A stretch of 64,000 nt of DNA. Origin: Streptomyces fagopyri (GTDB lineage Bacteria; Actinomycetota; Actinomycetes; Streptomycetales; Streptomycetaceae). The first letter of the stretch is position 1. Each line of letters starts with the position of its first letter. The stretch spans positions 4,712,001 through 4,776,000 of the forward strand of contig NZ_CP045643.1 of assembly GCF_009498275.1 (NCBI RefSeq). The letters are read 5' to 3'. Shown here piece by piece: positions 8,313 through 20,054 of this stretch. The translations under genes were made by a program, and so were the position numbers. Under the pieces are notes generated by a model, which was not told the DNA's origin, made no database searches, and was given only the letters and a program-made list of their open reading frames with translations.

Positions 8313-8320
8313 CCGAGGTG

Positions 8321-8393
8321 TGGAGCCTAGGGGAGTCGAACCCCTGACATCTGCCATGCAAAGACAGCGCTCTACCAACTGAGCTAAGGCCCC
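8321..8393 (-). tRNA. tRNA-Ala (anticodon TGC)
   Basis: 73-nt cloverleaf read on the minus strand: acceptor GGGGCCT pairs with AGGCTCC, D-arm TAGCTCAGTTGGTAGAG, anticodon loop TTTGCAT giving TGC, T-arm GGGGTTCGACTCCCC. The CCA end is not encoded. Confidence 0.97.
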
Positions 8394-8524
8394 TGAAGGG
8401 AGGCGTCCGGCCGGTGCATTCGGATACCGACTGGCGCCGGGCACCAGAGTACCGGGTCACCCCCGGTATCTCGCAAAAAGATTGGGGGTCCCCGTGGGCG
8501 ACCACTCTCCGTAAGATGCTCGAC

Positions 8525-8546
8525 GTGGTTCGCGATGGCGAACCAC
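8525..8546 (+). promoter_or_regulatory. Inverted repeat just upstream of the HTH gene
   Basis: 9-bp arms GTGGTTCGC (8525-8533) and GCGAACCAC (8538-8546) around GATG, about 28 nt before the ATG at 8575. An autoregulatory operator for the HTH protein or a leader hairpin is possible. Confidence 0.45.
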
Positions 8547-8574
8547 GGTTTTGGGGAAGCGATGGGGAGACGCA

Positions 8575-9123
8575 ATGGACGCCGCACAGCAGGAAGCAAC
8601 CGCAAGAGCCCAGGAGCTGCAGCGGAACTGGTACGGGGAGCCGCTGGGGACGCTCTTCCGCAGGCTCATAGACGATCTGGGCCTCAACCAGGCGCGTCTT
8701 GCCGGAGTACTGGGCCTGTCCGCGCCCATGCTGTCGCAGCTGATGAGCGGTCAGCGTGCCAAGATCGGCAATCCCGCGGTGGTCCAGCGGGTCCAGCTGC
8801 TGCAGGACCTGGCGGGGCAGGTGGCGGACGGCAGCGTCAGCGCCGCCGAGGCGACCGAGCGCATGGACGAGATCAAGAAGTCGCAGGGGGGCTCCGTGCT
8901 CAGCAACACCACGCAGTCGACGAGCAGTTCGGGTGCGCCCACGGTCAAACGGGTGGTCCGCGAGATCCAGTCGCTGCTGCGCTCCGTCGCGGCCGCGGGA
9001 GACATCATCGAGGCCGCCGACACCCTCGCTCCGACCCACCCGGAACTGGCAGAGTTCCTCCGGGTGTACGGCGCGGGCCGCACCTCCGACGCCGTCGCGC
9101 ACTACCAGTCGCACCAGAACTGA
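8575..9123 (+). CDS. Helix-turn-helix DNA-binding protein
   Basis: 182 residues from ATG 8575 (GGGGAG six nt upstream; an in-frame ATG at 8551 has no ribosome site). An XRE-like HTH is at about residues 36-60 (LNQARLAGVLGLSAPMLSQL), followed by a helical stretch, a Ser/Thr-rich linker (about 104-118) and a C-terminal helical domain (about 121-175). No ligand-binding or catalytic motif is visible. It precedes a Ser/Thr kinase gene on the same strand with a 148-bp gap. The palindrome at 8525 could be its operator. Confidence 0.85.
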   Translation: MDAAQQEATARAQELQRNWYGEPLGTLFRRLIDDLGLNQARLAGVLGLSAPMLSQLMSGQRAKIGNPAVVQRVQLLQDLAGQVADGSVSAAEATERMDEIKKSQGGSVLSNTTQSTSSSGAPTVKRVVREIQSLLRSVAAAGDIIEAADTLAPTHPELAEFLRVYGAGRTSDAVAHYQSHQN

Positions 9124-9271
9124 GCCACGGCCCGGAACCGAGCCGACGGTCCGGCAGGCCGCACGCCCCGCGCCGGCGGGCTCGCAACGCCGTCCAGCGC
9201 CGCGTCCCGGGCCGCCGGGCACCTCGCGGAAGCCGTAAGGACCGACCGCCGAAGGGGAGCGACGCACGACC

Positions 9272-10918
9272 ATGGGTGAGGTCTTCGCCGGACGGTACGA
9301 GCTGGTCGACCCGATCGGCCACGGGGGAGTCGGTGCCGTATGGCGCGCCTGGGACCGGCGGCGGCGCCGGTACGTGGCCGCCAAGGTGCTCCAGCAGAGC
9401 GACGCGCACGCGCTGCTGCGCTTCGTACGGGAGCAGGCGCTGCGGATCGATCACCCTCATGTCCTGGCGCCCGCCAGCTGGGCCGCCGACGACGACAAGG
9501 TCCTGTTCACGATGGACCTGGTCGCGGGGGGATCCCTGGTCCATCTGGTCAACGACTACGGCCCGCTGCCCCCGGGCTTCGTCCGCGTCCTGCTCGACCA
9601 GCTCCTCTCGGGGCTCGCCGCGGTGCACGCCGAGGGGGTCGTGCACCGTGACATCAAGCCCGCCAACGTGCTGCTGGAAGCGACGGGGACGGCCCGGCCG
9701 CGGCTGCGGCTGTCCGACTTCGGCATCGCGATGCGGCTGGGTGAGCCGCGGCTGACCGAGACCGACTACGTGGTGGGAACGCCCGGTTACTTCGCGCCCG
9801 AGCAGATGATGGGCTCCGAACCCGACTTCCCCGCCGATCTGTTCGCCGTGGGTCTGGTCGCCCTGTACCTGCTGGAGGGGGCCAAACCGGACGCCAAGGC
9901 GCTGATCGAGTACTTCGCCGAGAACGGCACACCGCCCGCACCCCAGGGCATACCGGAGCCGTTGTGGCAGGTGGTGGCCACGCTGCTGCAACCGGACCCC
10001 CAGGCCCGGTTCCGCACCGCCACGGGGGCGCGCAAGGCGCTGGCCTCGGCCGCCGAGCTGCTGCCCGAGACCGGCCCCGACGACGAACTGGTCGAGGTCT
10101 TCGACCAAATCGGCCCGCTTCCCCCGGGGTTCGGCCCCGCGGGACCGGCCGGGATGGCATCCCGGCCCACCGCCGAACCCACGGCTTCCCGGCCCGGGTC
10201 CGCCCCCGACCCCGTCGCCGATCCCCTCTCCGGTCCCGGATCCCTGTCCGGCTCGGGTGCCGTCGAAGGCGCATGGCCCCGCACGACTTCCCGAGGCGTC
10301 CATCCGGAGCCCGGACCCGAGGGCGCACGCCCGGAGCCCGGCACCGGCGACGTACGCCACGAGGCCGCCCCCGGTGACGTGACACCCTTCCCCGCCCCGG
10401 ACTCCGTGCCTCCGGGGCCGTCCACGATGTCGGACACCGGGAGCTTCCACCTGCCGCCGCCCCGGGCAGCCGCCCCCCACGCACAACCACGGCCACAACC
10501 TCAGTCGCAGCCCGAGCCGCAGCCCCAACCAGAGCCCCAGCCCCACAGCTCACCTCGGGAACAGGCCCAGCCGCAACCGCAGCACGCCTGGCACGAGACT
10601 CAGCGTCATCCGGTCCCGGGTCACCCGTGGCGCCCGCCCGAGCAGCCGCCCACTCCCCCCACCGCGGTGAACGTGCCGAGCACGGCTCCCCTGTACACGC
10701 AGCCCTTCGGCCTCCGGTCCGCGCCGGTGCCCGTCCCCCAGCGGCCCGCGGATCCCACCGTCGTGGTGCAGCAGCACACACACGGTTCGGCCGGCTCCCA
10801 CCGGGCCGTGTCCCGGCGGGCGGTCCGCCCCGGACCGCCGGCCCGGGTGGTGGTCCCGGTCCTGCTCCTCGCGCTGGCCTGTTTCGCGGTGGGTTTCTGG
10901 GCGCTGACGCGTATCTGA
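9272..10918 (+). CDS. Transmembrane Hanks-type serine/threonine protein kinase
   Basis: 548 residues. The kinase domain (about 8-260) has a Gly loop IGHGGVGAVW (15-24), Lys38 in VAAKVL, catalytic HRDIKPAN (125-132) and DFG (149-151), so it should be active. A long Pro/Gln/Glu-rich region with repeating PQPQPE-like units (about 400-430) links to a single membrane helix near the C-terminus (about 525-545) and leaves almost nothing outside. There are no PASTA repeats, so it is not PknB. The start is ATG 9272. Partner and signal are unknown; the preceding HTH protein is a candidate substrate only by proximity. Confidence 0.92.
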   Translation: MGEVFAGRYELVDPIGHGGVGAVWRAWDRRRRRYVAAKVLQQSDAHALLRFVREQALRIDHPHVLAPASWAADDDKVLFTMDLVAGGSLVHLVNDYGPLPPGFVRVLLDQLLSGLAAVHAEGVVHRDIKPANVLLEATGTARPRLRLSDFGIAMRLGEPRLTETDYVVGTPGYFAPEQMMGSEPDFPADLFAVGLVALYLLEGAKPDAKALIEYFAENGTPPAPQGIPEPLWQVVATLLQPDPQARFRTATGARKALASAAELLPETGPDDELVEVFDQIGPLPPGFGPAGPAGMASRPTAEPTASRPGSAPDPVADPLSGPGSLSGSGAVEGAWPRTTSRGVHPEPGPEGARPEPGTGDVRHEAAPGDVTPFPAPDSVPPGPSTMSDTGSFHLPPPRAAAPHAQPRPQPQSQPEPQPQPEPQPHSSPREQAQPQPQHAWHETQRHPVPGHPWRPPEQPPTPPTAVNVPSTAPLYTQPFGLRSAPVPVPQRPADPTVVVQQHTHGSAGSHRAVSRRAVRPGPPARVVVPVLLLALACFAVGFWALTRI

Positions 10919-10943
10919 CCCCCGTCGGCCACCCCGGGCGGAT

Positions 10944-12410
10944 CTACCGGCCTCGCGGCGCCTTGTGATCCCGGGGCAGGACGGGATGAGCCGCCGGCGG
11001 ACCCGGCGTGGCCGCGTCCCCGGCCGCCGCCCACCCTCGCGCCCGCCGCCGCGCGACCGCCGTCCACACCGCGAGCACCAGTACCAGGGCGGTCCCCGTG
11101 CCGAGGCCGCCCGCGGCGACCGCCTTCATGTGCGGGTCCCCGGCGGCGCCCGAGCCCGTCGCACGGTCCCCCGCGCCGCCCGCACCGCCCGCCGCCGTCC
11201 CGCCGGAGGCCTCCGCCGCGGCGGCACCGGCCGCGGCGTCGAACACGTCCCGGGGATCCGCCCGTCCCGCGTAGTCCGGGCCCGCGTGGGCGGCGCCCTC
11301 CACCCGTACCCGCAGCGTCAGTCCGAGCGGCCCGTCGCCGAACTTGCCGGCGACCTGCGCGGCCAGGTGCACGGCGAGGTAGTACGAACCCGCGAACCGC
11401 ACAGCGCTGGTCCGGTCGTTGAGGGCGTAGCGGTTGCCGTAGGCGACGGGCGGCAGCGGATCCACGACCGCGGCTCGCTGGCCGCCGTCGTATCCGCAGC
11501 CCACGTCGTCGACGTACCCCCGCACGGGGTTGTAGAGGGACACCACCAGGGCCGTGCCCACGAAACCGTCACCACCGGTCGAACTGCCCAGCTCGGCGCC
11601 CGCGTAGAGCTGCTGTCCCCAGTCGACCGGCACCTTGTAGAAGAGCGTCTGCCCAGGGCTGATCCCGTCCTTCCAGACCCCTTCGCCGAGGGGGGCGGCG
11701 GTCGCGAACCCCGCGCCGCCGGCCCGGGTGCGCGCGTCTCCCTGAAGGGGTCCGGGCGAAGCGGAGTTCCACGCCTCGGGGGCCTTCGTCGAACCGGCCT
11801 TCCGCAGAGCGGGTTCCGACACGTAGCCGAGTTCGAGATCCCAGTCGCCGGGGGAGCGGGACGAGGACGCCGACGAGCCGGACGGGCCGACGCGCTCGAC
11901 GACCACGTAGTACGTCCCGGCCGTCTGGCAGGAGTACTTGGTGGGGCCGATCTCACGGGACGCCCAGGCGGCGAGGGGACGCGGGCTCTCGGAGGCGCCG
12001 AAATGGGCGGCCGCGGAGGAGGAGCAGCGGCGGCTGTTGTCGTCCTGGACGGAGACCTTGACGCCGTCCGCGTAGGAGACCGCCGCGCCCGGCCCGGGAA
12101 CGGCGGTGGCGGAGACGTACGCGTTGGACGTGGCGTCGAGCGCCAGGCGGAAGTAGAGCTTGCCGCCCTCGCCGATGGAACTCCGGTACGTCCTCCCGGG
12201 CTCCAGCAGTGCGGCGTTCGTGGTGCTCGCGGTGCCTTCGACCGTCGTGTCGTCCTCGGCGTAGGCGTACGGCTTCGGTGCACCGGACTCCGCCGGGACA
12301 GAGGCCGCCGAGGCCCTCCCCCCGAGCGCGGACGTCGCGCACAGCGCCGCTCCCAGGGCCAGGGCCCCGAGCGCCCGCCCGTACCGTGACCGCGCTCGCC
12401 GCCCCATCAC
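10944..12410 (-). CDS. Secreted, membrane-anchored protein of unknown function
   Basis: 488 residues with a signal peptide (RR-containing n-region, hydrophobic core about 12-35, Ala-rich cleavage region), a large extracytoplasmic domain with at least four Cys (two near 128-160, one in GCGYDGG) that may form disulfides, a Gly/Ala-rich stalk, one membrane segment near 435-458 and a short basic tail. It looks like a type I membrane protein. I do not recognise the ectodomain; segments such as YYVVVERVGPSG and YYLAVHLA resemble beta-sandwich repeats. Start GTG 12410 or ATG 12407 share one GAGGGG site. Convergent with the kinase, 25 bp apart. Confidence 0.75.
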   Translation of the reverse strand: MMGRRARSRYGRALGALALGAALCATSALGGRASAASVPAESGAPKPYAYAEDDTTVEGTASTTNAALLEPGRTYRSSIGEGGKLYFRLALDATSNAYVSATAVPGPGAAVSYADGVKVSVQDDNSRRCSSSAAAHFGASESPRPLAAWASREIGPTKYSCQTAGTYYVVVERVGPSGSSASSSRSPGDWDLELGYVSEPALRKAGSTKAPEAWNSASPGPLQGDARTRAGGAGFATAAPLGEGVWKDGISPGQTLFYKVPVDWGQQLYAGAELGSSTGGDGFVGTALVVSLYNPVRGYVDDVGCGYDGGQRAAVVDPLPPVAYGNRYALNDRTSAVRFAGSYYLAVHLAAQVAGKFGDGPLGLTLRVRVEGAAHAGPDYAGRADPRDVFDAAAGAAAAEASGGTAAGGAGGAGDRATGSGAAGDPHMKAVAAGGLGTGTALVLVLAVWTAVARRRARGWAAAGDAATPGPPAAHPVLPRDHKAPRGR

Positions 12411-12591
12411 ACGTCACCCCTCGTCGCCACCCCGGACCGTGGCCATCGTGCCGCACCGGCCGCGGGTTCGCCCTTGCTATCCGTACAAGCGGCCGAAACC
12501 ACGTGTCCGTAGAAGGGATGGCTTCACTCCCGCAATCGGTTCATGTGCGGAAGCGAACGACTGACGGGTGTCGGCCGACGGGTCCGGGAAA

Positions 12592-12622
12592 CACAAAACC
12601 CCGACCGCGAGGCGGCCGGGGT
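12592..12622 (-). terminator. Terminator of the DLW-39 gene
   Basis: 11-bp stem with one mismatch and a 3-nt loop (12598-12622), followed on the minus strand by GTTTTGTGTTT. It lies 25 nt past the small gene's stop. Confidence 0.85.
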
Positions 12623-12646
12623 CTGTTCTGAGACTGGTGTCGGTAC

Positions 12647-12775
12647 TCACGAACCCGTGGGTACGGAGTCAGTCGCCTCCGTCCACAGATCCTGCTCGGC
12701 GCGATCCGCCTGGATCTGGCGGTACACGAGGAGTCCGCCGATGGCGGCCAGTGCGACCAGGAGAAGCTTCTTCAC
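12647..12775 (-). CDS. DLW-39 family small membrane protein
   Basis: 42 residues starting at GTG 12775 with GAGG seven nt upstream. It has a KK start, one hydrophobic segment (about 4-18) and the DLW motif at residues 29-31 within AEQDLWTEAT. I recognise it as the actinobacterial DLW-39 family, whose function is unknown. The gene has its own terminator and sits near the gyrase genes. It is too short for ordinary gene-length cut-offs. Confidence 0.85.
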   Translation of the reverse strand: MKKLLLVALAAIGGLLVYRQIQADRAEQDLWTEATDSVPTGS

Positions 12776-13113
12776 CGCGCGACCTCGTCTTTCTTGACGT
12801 AGGGGACCTCTGGCGCCCGACTATACACACCGACCGATATCGATCGGTGACCTGCGTCGACCCCCAACTCCCCTCTGCCGATGAGCAGTAGGACGGGGCG
12901 TGACCGCACCGATCTCACGGTGATCACACCTCACACACGGTGACCCTTCCCTGCCTTTTCGTGCCGTTTTCAGCGCTTCCGATACGCCTTGCGCCCATAC
13001 GGGTGGTGTTCATCGGAACATCAACGCGCCACGAGCGTCGGTCCACCACTTCGCGGGCTGCTTACACATCATGAGGAAAGTACGCAAATCGCCTGACCCG
13101 AAAGTGAGGGGCC
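12776..13113. promoter_or_regulatory. Divergent region with an imperfect 22-bp palindrome
   Basis: 338 bp between DLW-39 and the next small gene. At 12828-12849 a 22-bp palindrome with one mismatched pair is centred on GATATC, preceded by CTATAC. This looks like an operator near a promoter for the DLW-39 gene. Nothing else stands out. Confidence 0.45.
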
Positions 13114-13479
13114 ATGACCCAGAACAAGGTCATGAAGCTGTGGACCGTCCTCGTGACCGCCTTCCTGGCGCTCTGCACGACGCTCGGTTTCATCACGACC
13201 ACCGCGGCCGCGGCCGTACCGCAGACCGGAGCGACGCACGAGAGCGTGGCCCCCGTGACGGTGCCGGCGACGGCCCCGTGGACAGCGTCCTACAGTCGGG
13301 CCCTGCCTCCCACGATGAAGCAACGTATCCGCGCCGAGGCCCACGGCTCCTCACCCAGTTGCCGTCACCGCCCGCGGTTCGACGCCGAGACGAGCGGCCT
13401 CACCGCCCAGTGCGCCCCCGATGTCGCGGCCGACCTCGATACGTCCCTCCAGCACGGCGAGGCGCCCCTCCTGCGCTGA
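13114..13479 (+). CDS. Small secreted or membrane protein (DUF6344-like)
   Basis: 121 residues: an uncleaved or cleaved signal (basic MTQNKVMKLW, hydrophobic 10-36 ending AAAA), then a polar region with Cys83 and Cys100 in SPSCRHRPRF and TAQCAP. The ATG is preceded by GAGGGG. It resembles Streptomyces proteins labelled DUF6344, from memory. A terminator 85 nt downstream supports a real transcript. Function unknown. Confidence 0.65.
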   Translation: MTQNKVMKLWTVLVTAFLALCTTLGFITTTAAAAVPQTGATHESVAPVTVPATAPWTASYSRALPPTMKQRIRAEAHGSSPSCRHRPRFDAETSGLTAQCAPDVAADLDTSLQHGEAPLLR

Positions 13480-13564
13480 CGCGCACCGCACCACCCCACC
13501 GACCCTGCCCCTCCTGCCCGACGTAGCGGCGAACTTGCGTACACCGCCACACCCGGAATCAAAG

Positions 13565-13595
13565 GCCCGGCACCTCGAAAGAGCTGCCGGGCTTT
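13565..13595 (+). terminator. Terminator of the DUF6344-like gene
   Basis: 8-bp stem GCCCGGCA / TGCCGGGC with a 12-nt loop, followed by TTTCTCCT. Confidence 0.75.
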
Positions 13596-13952
13596 CTCCT
13601 GTGCGGACACCGGTGGGGAATCCGTGCGGTCCAGGGAGTCCCGCACCGCTCCGCACGCCCTCACGGGCGCCGACACGGGCCGACGCGGGCCGCTCGCCCC
13701 GGCACGCGCTGCTCGGCCCGGCACGCGCCCGTCCGTATCCGCCGACCGGCGTCCCCTGTCGTGCCGTGCCGTCCGTGCGCGGCCCCGGCACCCCGCGCCC
13801 GTCATTGCCCGCCCCGCCCTGCCCTGCGTGCCCGGCCCGGTATCCGGCACGGCGGTCGTCCGGAAGCCCGGCACGACGGCCGCTCCCGCGCACGACGCGG
13901 TGGTCGGAATCCTTCGGCAGACAACGGAAGCGCCCTGACGGACGCCGAACGC
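13596..13952. other. GC-rich non-coding stretch
   Basis: About 360 bp of extreme GC with open frames on both strands but no ribosome sites or recognisable product. I see no gene or repeat here. Confidence 0.5.
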
Positions 13953-13988
13953 CGAAGACCCCCGACCACGAATGGTCGGGGGTCTTCG
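13953..13988 (-). terminator. Terminator hairpin of tRNA-Ile
   Basis: Perfect 16-bp arms (13953-13968 and 13973-13988) with a CGAA tetraloop, starting 6 nt past the tRNA 3' end on the minus strand. Confidence 0.8.
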
Positions 13989-13993
13989 TACTG

Positions 13994-14067
13994 TGGGGCT
14001 AACAGGATTTGAACCTGTGGCCTCATCCTTATCAGGGATGCGCTCTAACCAACTGAGCTATAGCCCC
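13994..14067 (-). tRNA. tRNA-Ile (anticodon GAT)
   Basis: 74-nt cloverleaf on the minus strand: acceptor GGGGCTA with TAGCCCC, anticodon loop CTGATAA giving GAT, T-loop GGTTCAAATCC. CCA is not encoded. Confidence 0.97.
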
Positions 14068-14178
14068 GCCGCGCTTTGCGGTGTGTGTCCCGCGCGCTGA
14101 CCTCTGAAGATTAGCGCACGACGCGGCCAGTCCCAAAATCGGTATCCCGGGCCCCTGGCGGAGGCTCGGACGCCGCTG

Positions 14179-14949
14179 TTATTCGTCCTCGGCGAGGGTC
14201 AGCTCGATGCCGCCGACGAAGCCCGCGGAGAGGTTGTAGATGAACGATCCGAGCGTCGCGAGCGCCGTGGCGAGCACGACGTCGATGACCGCGATGATCG
14301 ACGTGAAGAGCAGGACGTTCGGCAGGGAGAGGAACGACTGCAGGTCGAAACCGTTCGACTCGTTCGACCCCGTCGCCTCGGAGATCGTGCCGCCGACCGT
14401 CGAGAAGACGCCCATGGCGTCCATGACCATCCACAGCACCGCCGCCGCCACGACCGTGCAGATGCCGAGCGCGATGGAGAGCAGGAAGCTGACCTTCATC
14501 ACCGACCACGGGTCGGTCTTGGCCACCCGCAGCCGCGCCTTGCGGGTACGCGGAGTGGTGCGCGCCCCCGTCCGCGGCCGGCGCACGGAGCCTGACGGTG
14601 TCTGCGCCGCGTACGCCTGCGGCGGGTGATACGGCTGCGAGGGCTGCTGCGGTTGCCGCTCCCCCGGCAGCGCGGAGGCGCCCGCCGGAGCGGTCGGTCC
14701 GGCGGCCGCGGGAGCCGCGGGCGCGGCGCCCGGCGCCGCCTTGGTCGTGGCAGGACCGGCCGCGGCCGGTCCGCCCGGAGCCGCGGGGCCCGCTCCGGCC
14801 GCGTACTGCTGGCCCTGCGAACCTCGGGTGTCCGTCACAGTTCCCCCCTGGGATCCATGAGTGTCATGGGAGTCAGTCGAGTCCGTGGCGGAGCCACGGC
14901 CGCCGTCCGTATCCGTACCGGTCGGTCCGGCGCCCGTGGCTCCGCTCAC
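14179..14949 (-). CDS. DUF3566 membrane protein next to gyrA
   Basis: 256 residues. The first 130 are disordered (Gly/Thr/Asp, then Ala/Pro-rich, then QPQQPSQPYHPPQ), followed by the conserved DUF3566 domain: WSVMKVSFLLSIALG with a membrane helix at about 153-173, an extracytoplasmic loop, and a second helix near 215-240. The family is regularly found beside gyrA in actinobacteria, including mycobacteria; role unknown. GTG 14949 has GAGGAG upstream; a second in-frame GTG 36 codons in, after GGGGGG, is an alternative start. 18 bp from gyrA, so probably co-transcribed. Confidence 0.9.
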   Translation of the reverse strand: MSGATGAGPTGTDTDGGRGSATDSTDSHDTHGSQGGTVTDTRGSQGQQYAAGAGPAAPGGPAAAGPATTKAAPGAAPAAPAAAGPTAPAGASALPGERQPQQPSQPYHPPQAYAAQTPSGSVRRPRTGARTTPRTRKARLRVAKTDPWSVMKVSFLLSIALGICTVVAAAVLWMVMDAMGVFSTVGGTISEATGSNESNGFDLQSFLSLPNVLLFTSIIAVIDVVLATALATLGSFIYNLSAGFVGGIELTLAEDE

Positions 14950-14967
14950 GATGACTCACTCCTCGCG

Positions 14968-17562
14968 CTACTCGGACGAGGACTGCTCGTCCTCGTCCGT
15001 ACCGACGGCCTCGATGTCCTCGGCCGTCTCGTCATCGGCGCCCTCGCCGTCGACTTCCTCGGCCTCACGACCGGCCTCGGCGTTACGTGCGATGCCGACC
15101 ACGGCATCGCGCTTGCCCAGGTTGATCAGTTGGACGCCCATGGTGTCACGGCCCGTCTCCCTGACCTCGTTGACTCGCGTACGAATCACACCGCCGGACA
15201 GGGTGATGGCGAGGATCTCGTCGGTCTCCTCGACCACCAGCGCGCCGACGAGTGAGCCACGGTCCTCGACGATCTTGGCGGCCTTGATACCGAGGCCGCC
15301 GCGACCCTGGACGCGGTACTCGTCGACGGCGGTGCGCTTCGCGTACCCACCGTCTGTGGCAGTGAACACGAACGTACCGGGTCGAACAACATTCATCGAG
15401 AGCAGTTGGTCCCCCTCGCGGAAACTCATGCCCTTGACGCCCGAGGTCGCACGGCCCATCGGTCGCAATGCGTCATCCGTTGCAGTGAACCTGATCGACT
15501 GGGCCTTCTTGCTGATCAGAAGCAGATCATCCTCGGCCGAGACGAGTTCGGCTCCGATCAGTTCGTCATCGGAACCGTCCTCCGTCTCCCGGAGATTGAT
15601 GGCGATGACGCCGCCCGAGCGCGGGGAATCGTAATCCTTCAGTGGCGTCTTCTTCACCAGGCCGCCCTTGGTCGCCAGGACCAGATAGGGCACCGCCTCG
15701 TAGTCGCGGATCGCGAGGATCTCGGCGATCGCCTCGTCCGGCTGGAAGGCCAGCAGGTTCGCGACGTGCTGCCCGCGGGCGTCACGGCCCGCGTCCGGGA
15801 GCTCGTACGCCTTCGCCCGGTAGACGCGGCCCTTGTTCGTGAAGAACAGCAGCCAGTGGTGCGTCGTCGAGACGAAGAAGTGGTCGACGATGTCGTCCTG
15901 CTTCAGCTTCGCGCCGCGTACGCCCTTGCCGCCCCGCTTCTGCGACCGGTAGTCCTCGGTCTTGGTGCGCTTGATGTAGCCGCCCCGCGTGATGGTGACG
16001 ACGATGTCCTCTTCGGCGATCAGGTCCTCGATGGACATGTCCCCGTCGAAGGGCACCAGCTTGGAACGGCGGTCCTCGCCGAACTTCTCGACGATCGCCG
16101 CGAGTTCCTCGCTGATGATGCCGCGCTGACGCACCGGCGAAGCCAGGATCGCGTTGTACTCGGTGATCTTCGCCTGGAGCTCGTCGTGCTCCTGGACGAT
16201 CTTCTGACGCTCCAGGGCGGCCAGTCGGCGCAGCTGCATCTCGAGGATGGCGTTCGCCTGGATCTCGTCGATCTCCAGGAGGGCCATCAGGCCCTCTCGG
16301 GCGATCTCCACGGTGTCACTGCGCCGGATCAGCGCGATGACCTCGTCGATGGCGTCCAGGGCCTTCAGGAGGCCGCGCAGGATGTGCGCACGCTCCTCGG
16401 CCTTGCGCAGCCGGAACTTCGTCCGGCGGACGATGACCTCGATCTGGTGCGCCACCCAGTGCCGGATGAACGCGTCGAGCGACAGCGTGCGCGGGACGCC
16501 GTCGACCAGCGCCAGCATGTTGGCGCCGAAGTTCGACTGCAGATCGGTGTGCTTGTAGAGGTTGTTCAGGACGACCTTGGCGACCGCGTCCCTCTTGAGC
16601 ACGATCACGAGCCGCTGGCCCGTGCGCGAACTGGTCTCGTCGCGGACGTCGGCGATGCCGCCGACCTTGCCGTCCTTCACCAGGTCGGCGATCTTCTGCG
16701 CGAGGTTGTCGGGGTTGGTCTGGTACGGGAGCTCGGTGACCACCAGGCACTGGCGGTTCTGGATCTCCTCGACCTCGACGACCGCGCGCATCGTGATGGA
16801 CCCACGGCCCGTGCGGTACGCCTCCTCGATGCCCTTCCGGCCCACCACCAGGGCGCCGGTCGGGAAATCGGGGCCCTTGATGCGCTCGATCAGGGCGTCG
16901 AGCAGCTCCTCGTGGCTCGCCTCGGGGTTCTCGAGGTACCACTGGGCGCCGGCCGCGACCTCGCGGAGGTTGTGCGGCGGGATGTTGGTGGCCATACCGA
17001 CCGCGATGCCCGCCGAGCCGTTGATCAGCAGGTTCGGGAACCGGGCCGGCAGAACCGTCGGCTCCTGGTTGCGGCCGTCGTAGTTGTCCGTGAAGTCGAC
17101 GGTCTCCTCGTCGATGTCACGGACCATCTCCATGGACAACGGCGCCATCTTGCACTCGGTGTAGCGCATGGCGGCGGCGGGGTCGTTGCCCGGAGAGCCG
17201 AAGTTTCCGTTGGAGTCCACCAGCGGCATCCGCATCGACCACGGCTGCGCGAGACGGACCAGCGCGTCGTAGATCGAGGAGTCGCCGTGCGGGTGGTACG
17301 TACCCATGACGTCACCGACGACACGGGCGCACTTGTAGAAGCCCTTCTCGGGCCGGTAGCCGCCGTCGTACATGGCGTACAGGACGCGGCGGTGGACGGG
17401 CTTGAGACCGTCCCGTACGTCGGGCAGGGCGCGGGACACGATGACGGACATCGCGTAGTCGAGGTACGAGCGCTGCATCTCCGTCTCGAGCCCGACGGGC
17501 TCTACACGGAGGACCATCTCGGCGCCTTCTTCAGGCGTACTCGAAGTGTTCTCGTCGGCCAT
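14968..17562 (-). CDS. gyrA: DNA gyrase subunit A
   Basis: 864 residues. Catalytic Tyr134 is in [10 protein letters not shown]. The quinolone-determining region reads [11 protein letters not shown] (90-100) with Ser95 and Asp99 in wild-type form at the two usual resistance positions. The GyrA-box QKRGGKG begins the C-terminal DNA-wrapping domain, which ends in an acidic Ser/Glu tail. With GyrB it introduces negative supercoils ahead of forks. Lies 42 bp downstream of gyrB in one operon pointing away from oriC. Confidence 0.99.
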   Translation of the reverse strand: MADENTSSTPEEGAEMVLRVEPVGLETEMQRSYLDYAMSVIVSRALPDVRDGLKPVHRRVLYAMYDGGYRPEKGFYKCARVVGDVMGTYHPHGDSSIYDALVRLAQPWSMRMPLVDSNGNFGSPGNDPAAAMRYTECKMAPLSMEMVRDIDEETVDFTDNYDGRNQEPTVLPARFPNLLINGSAGIAVGMATNIPPHNLREVAAGAQWYLENPEASHEELLDALIERIKGPDFPTGALVVGRKGIEEAYRTGRGSITMRAVVEVEEIQNRQCLVVTELPYQTNPDNLAQKIADLVKDGKVGGIADVRDETSSRTGQRLVIVLKRDAVAKVVLNNLYKHTDLQSNFGANMLALVDGVPRTLSLDAFIRHWVAHQIEVIVRRTKFRLRKAEERAHILRGLLKALDAIDEVIALIRRSDTVEIAREGLMALLEIDEIQANAILEMQLRRLAALERQKIVQEHDELQAKITEYNAILASPVRQRGIISEELAAIVEKFGEDRRSKLVPFDGDMSIEDLIAEEDIVVTITRGGYIKRTKTEDYRSQKRGGKGVRGAKLKQDDIVDHFFVSTTHHWLLFFTNKGRVYRAKAYELPDAGRDARGQHVANLLAFQPDEAIAEILAIRDYEAVPYLVLATKGGLVKKTPLKDYDSPRSGGVIAINLRETEDGSDDELIGAELVSAEDDLLLISKKAQSIRFTATDDALRPMGRATSGVKGMSFREGDQLLSMNVVRPGTFVFTATDGGYAKRTAVDEYRVQGRGGLGIKAAKIVEDRGSLVGALVVEETDEILAITLSGGVIRTRVNEVRETGRDTMGVQLINLGKRDAVVGIARNAEAGREAEEVDGEGADDETAEDIEAVGTDEDEQSSSE

Positions 17563-17604
17563 TGCTGGTGAAGATCCTTTCTGCTGCGGTCAGCTGAGAC
17601 CGAC

Positions 17605-20054
<2,450 letters not shown>

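Noticed and set aside
13351..13952. Several overlapping open frames in the GC-rich stretch before tRNA-Ile
   Set aside because: All six frames are open because stop codons are rare at this GC; none has a start signal or recognisable protein.
15406..17571. 721-codon plus-strand frame opposite gyrA
   Set aside because: GC-driven antisense frame; gyrA on the other strand is certain.
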